Below are positions 10,685 to 12,448 of a stretch of 12,448 nt of DNA, in pieces. This DNA comes from UBA3871 sp041797745 (GTDB lineage Bacteria > Bacillota > Clostridia > Peptostreptococcales > Anaerovoracaceae), in assembly GCA_041797745.1 (NCBI GenBank), contig JBHBZU010000034.1, forward strand, positions 1 to 12,448, read 5' to 3'. Position numbers and translations under genes: made by a program. Each line of letters begins with the position of its first letter. The stretch's first letter is position 1. Below the pieces are notes generated by a model. That model was not told the DNA's origin. It was given only the letters and a program-made list of their open reading frames with translations, and searched no databases.

Positions 10685-12208
10685 ATGGCTAAGAAAGAAC
10701 CACCGCAGGAGTATATAGAAGTATTGGAAGTTTTGAATGTGCTTTATGATGAGGTGGATGGTTGCTCTTTTTATGATTATATTTTCCCCGATAATCAGAA
10801 GCAGGGGGAGCAGTGTGGTCACTATGAAAAGCCTAATGCAGTTTATCTTTATACCGATGAAAAAGACAGTGGGACAAGGAGAAGATTAAGGCGTCGCATA
10901 ATGCTTTCAGATACATGGAAAGAAGATTATATAAATTATGTGGAGCAGAACCCATCTACTTTGTGTAGTGGGATTGCGTATCGAGGTAGGGCGAATAATT
11001 TAGAGAACGCTCAACGTATGTATGCGCTGGCGATTGACCTTGACGGGGTTGGATTGTATGAATTAAAAAATTTGTTGTTAAGATTTGGACAGCCAGCGGA
11101 AAATATTCGCACACTTCCTGTTCCAACTTTTCTTGTAATGAGTGGCACGGGACTTCATGTGTATTACGTTTTTGAAGAACCGATAGACCTTTTTCCGAAT
11201 ATCAAGTTGCAAATGAAGTCTTTGAAATATGACCTTACTTTTAGAATGTGGGACTATAAATCGACTTCCAAGAAAGATAAAGTGCAGTATCAGTCAATCG
11301 TTCAAGGTTTTCGTATGGTGGGGAGCATTAACCCGAAGTATGATGTTGAAGTGAAAGCGTTTCAGATTGGCGGTAGGGTAACGTTAGAGTATCTTAATTC
11401 CTATGTGAAGCCGCAGAATAGGGTTGATGTGAATCGGCGTTTTGCCCCATCTAAGATGTCAAGGGAGCAGGCTAAGGAAAGTTATCCCGAATGGTATCAG
11501 CGTGTAGTCGTAGAGAAGAACAAGCGGCAAAAGAAATGGGACATAAAAGGCAAGCAGGGCTTCGCTCTGTATAATTGGTGGCTGAACCGAGCAGGGGAGA
11601 TTACGGGCGGTCACAGATACTATTATCTGATGTGTCTTGTCATTTATGCTTGTAAGTGTGATGTGCCGAAAGAGAAGCTGAAAGCGGATATGTATGAAGT
11701 GTTTGATAAGCTGAAACTGATAGAGCATGACAATCCATTGACGGAAGAAGATGTGGAGAGCGCATTAGAGGTATATAGCAAGGAGTATTACAATTTTAAG
11801 ATTTCAGATATTGAGTATCTAACAGATTTGCATATTGAGAGAAATAAGCGAAATTATCAGAAACAGAAAGACCATTTAGAAGAAGCAAGAGCTATTCGTG
11901 ATATTCGTATGAAGCGACAAAACAAGGATTGGCGTGAGGGTAACGGCAGAAAGAGTGCAGAGCCGATAATAGTTGATTTTTTTCGTGAAAACCCGACTGC
12001 AAGTAAAGCAGAGGTTATACGGGGAACAGGATTGTCTAAGCCGACAGTTTATAAATATTATGAAGCGGCAAAAGAAAAAGTGCAGTTAAAGCCAGCAGAG
12101 CCGATCGTAGCGGCAGGATTGGACACGGAAGAATTACGGGCGGTGTTTTCTCGCTGTGAGAATTTGCAGAGAATAGGGCGAGTTGACCGAGTTAATCACC
12201 GTGATTAA
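10685..12208 (+). CDS. rep: Plasmid replication initiator of the primase-polymerase (AEP) type
   Basis: A 507-aa Rep. Motifs of the archaeo-eukaryotic primase fold are visible in order: DxD in YALAIDLDGVG (Asp118, Asp120), SGTGLHVYY (Ser153-Tyr161, with His158), and the basic motif GFRMVGS around Arg210. A helical PriCT-like region follows at about 290-370. A C-terminal helix-turn-helix lies at about 425-465 (NPTASKAEVIRGTGLSKPTV). The protein should therefore both recognise the iterons and make primers or short DNA. AAGGAAGTG (10669-10677) precedes ATG 10685. The last codons (VNHRD-stop) encode palindrome site 6. No separate helicase is present, so host helicase is presumably recruited. Role as initiator is inferred from domains plus the upstream iterons. 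Confidence 0.88.
   Translation: MAKKEPPQEYIEVLEVLNVLYDEVDGCSFYDYIFPDNQKQGEQCGHYEKPNAVYLYTDEKDSGTRRRLRRRIMLSDTWKEDYINYVEQNPSTLCSGIAYRGRANNLENAQRMYALAIDLDGVGLYELKNLLLRFGQPAENIRTLPVPTFLVMSGTGLHVYYVFEEPIDLFPNIKLQMKSLKYDLTFRMWDYKSTSKKDKVQYQSIVQGFRMVGSINPKYDVEVKAFQIGGRVTLEYLNSYVKPQNRVDVNRRFAPSKMSREQAKESYPEWYQRVVVEKNKRQKKWDIKGKQGFALYNWWLNRAGEITGGHRYYYLMCLVIYACKCDVPKEKLKADMYEVFDKLKLIEHDNPLTEEDVESALEVYSKEYYNFKISDIEYLTDLHIERNKRNYQKQKDHLEEARAIRDIRMKRQNKDWREGNGRKSAEPIIVDFFRENPTASKAEVIRGTGLSKPTVYKYYEAAKEKVQLKPAEPIVAAGLDTEELRAVFSRCENLQRIGRVDRVNHRD
12192..12208. repeat. Dispersed palindrome, site 6, inside the rep 3' end
   Basis: Perfect 17-bp dyad TTAATCACCGTGATTAA with 8-bp arms around C12200. It keeps the TCAC-C-GTGA core but not the outer C/G of the other sites, and it ends exactly at the rep stop codon. 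Confidence 0.82.
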
Positions 12209-12226
12209 ATTCAAACGAATAATATA

Positions 12227-12273
12227 CATAATAGCAATAACATAAATACAGAAAATAAGTTATTGCTATTATG
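12227..12273. repeat. Inverted repeat of the CATAATAGCAATAAC motif downstream of rep
   Basis: CATAATAGCAATAAC (12227-12241) pairs perfectly with GTTATTGCTATTATG (12259-12273) across 17 nt. The left arm extends to the same 17-mer as at 1904-1920. There is no T-tract, so it is a poor intrinsic terminator; a protein site or a strand-initiation hairpin is possible. Confidence 0.75.
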
Positions 12274-12307
12274 CTGTATGAATATATGAGAGGTGGAAAC
12301 ACTATAA

Positions 12308-12448
12308 ATATTAAAGAAAAGTTAAAGAAATATTCTTTACTTTTTCTTTGTTCTTGTATATACTATAAGTAAGAAAGGAGTGTTGTATATGTCACAGGCA
12401 GTTAATGTTAATTTCAAGCTGGACGCAGATGTAAAAAAGAGCATGGAA
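12308..12448. repeat. Direct terminal repeat, right copy (circularity overlap)
   Basis: Identical to 1-141. It repeats the relB promoter, ribosome site and first 20 codons (12389-12448). Count it once when annotating the circle. Confidence 0.95.

Noticed and set aside
12389..12448. Second, truncated relB gene at the right edge
   Set aside because: It is part of the 141-bp overlap and is the same gene as at 82-348 once the circle is closed.

Overview
The window is a complete small circular plasmid, read a little more than once round. Bases 1-141 reappear as 12308-12448, so the circle is 12,307 bp and the relB copy at the right edge is the same gene as the one at the left edge. Gene families, strong GGAGG-type ribosome sites, perfect sigma-A-like promoters and moderate GC point to a low- to mid-GC Bacillota host, most likely an anaerobic gut Clostridia/Lachnospiraceae-like bacterium (inference; no chromosomal marker is present). 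There are no rRNA, tRNA, transposase, integrase or CRISPR features.

Layout. 82-608: RelB-type antitoxin and YoeB-type toxin. 611-679: a terminator and two large palindromes. 803-1863: ParA ATPase and a ribbon-helix-helix partner. 1939-2807: two proteins of unknown function. 2862-3029: a DUF6440-like small protein, convergent with a secreted bacteriocin-like protein at 3067-3738 on the minus strand. 3883-6551: a plus-strand operon with a membrane-anchored Gln/Arg-rich coiled-coil protein, a VirD4/TraG coupling protein and a small tail-anchored protein. 6600-7344, minus strand: a 161-aa membrane protein and a DUF3847/TraD-like accessory protein. 7345-7858: a non-coding oriT region with an IncQ/pSK41-like nick motif. 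7859-9718: the MobA/MobL relaxase. 9719-10090: a structured non-coding stretch bounded by a 19-bp inverted repeat. 10093-10319: five iterons. 10374-12208: a small unknown protein and a primase-polymerase type Rep.

How the parts fit. Rep with the iterons gives replication. ParA with the RHH protein gives partition. RelB-YoeB gives post-segregational killing. Relaxase, accessory protein and oriT form a MOBQ-like transfer module. The plasmid supplies its own coupling protein but has no VirB4 or other mating-pore gene, so it is probably mobilised through another element's type IV channel. The only evident cargo is the secreted bacteriocin-like protein.

Most unusual points: (1) six dispersed palindromes share the core TCAC-S-GTGA, and their flanking arms differ in sequence but stay self-complementary; (2) the relaxase reading frame has no ATG, GTG or TTG upstream of its catalytic tyrosine, and its only sensible start is an ATA behind a good ribosome site; (3) the first gene of the coupling-protein operon may likewise start at ACG.
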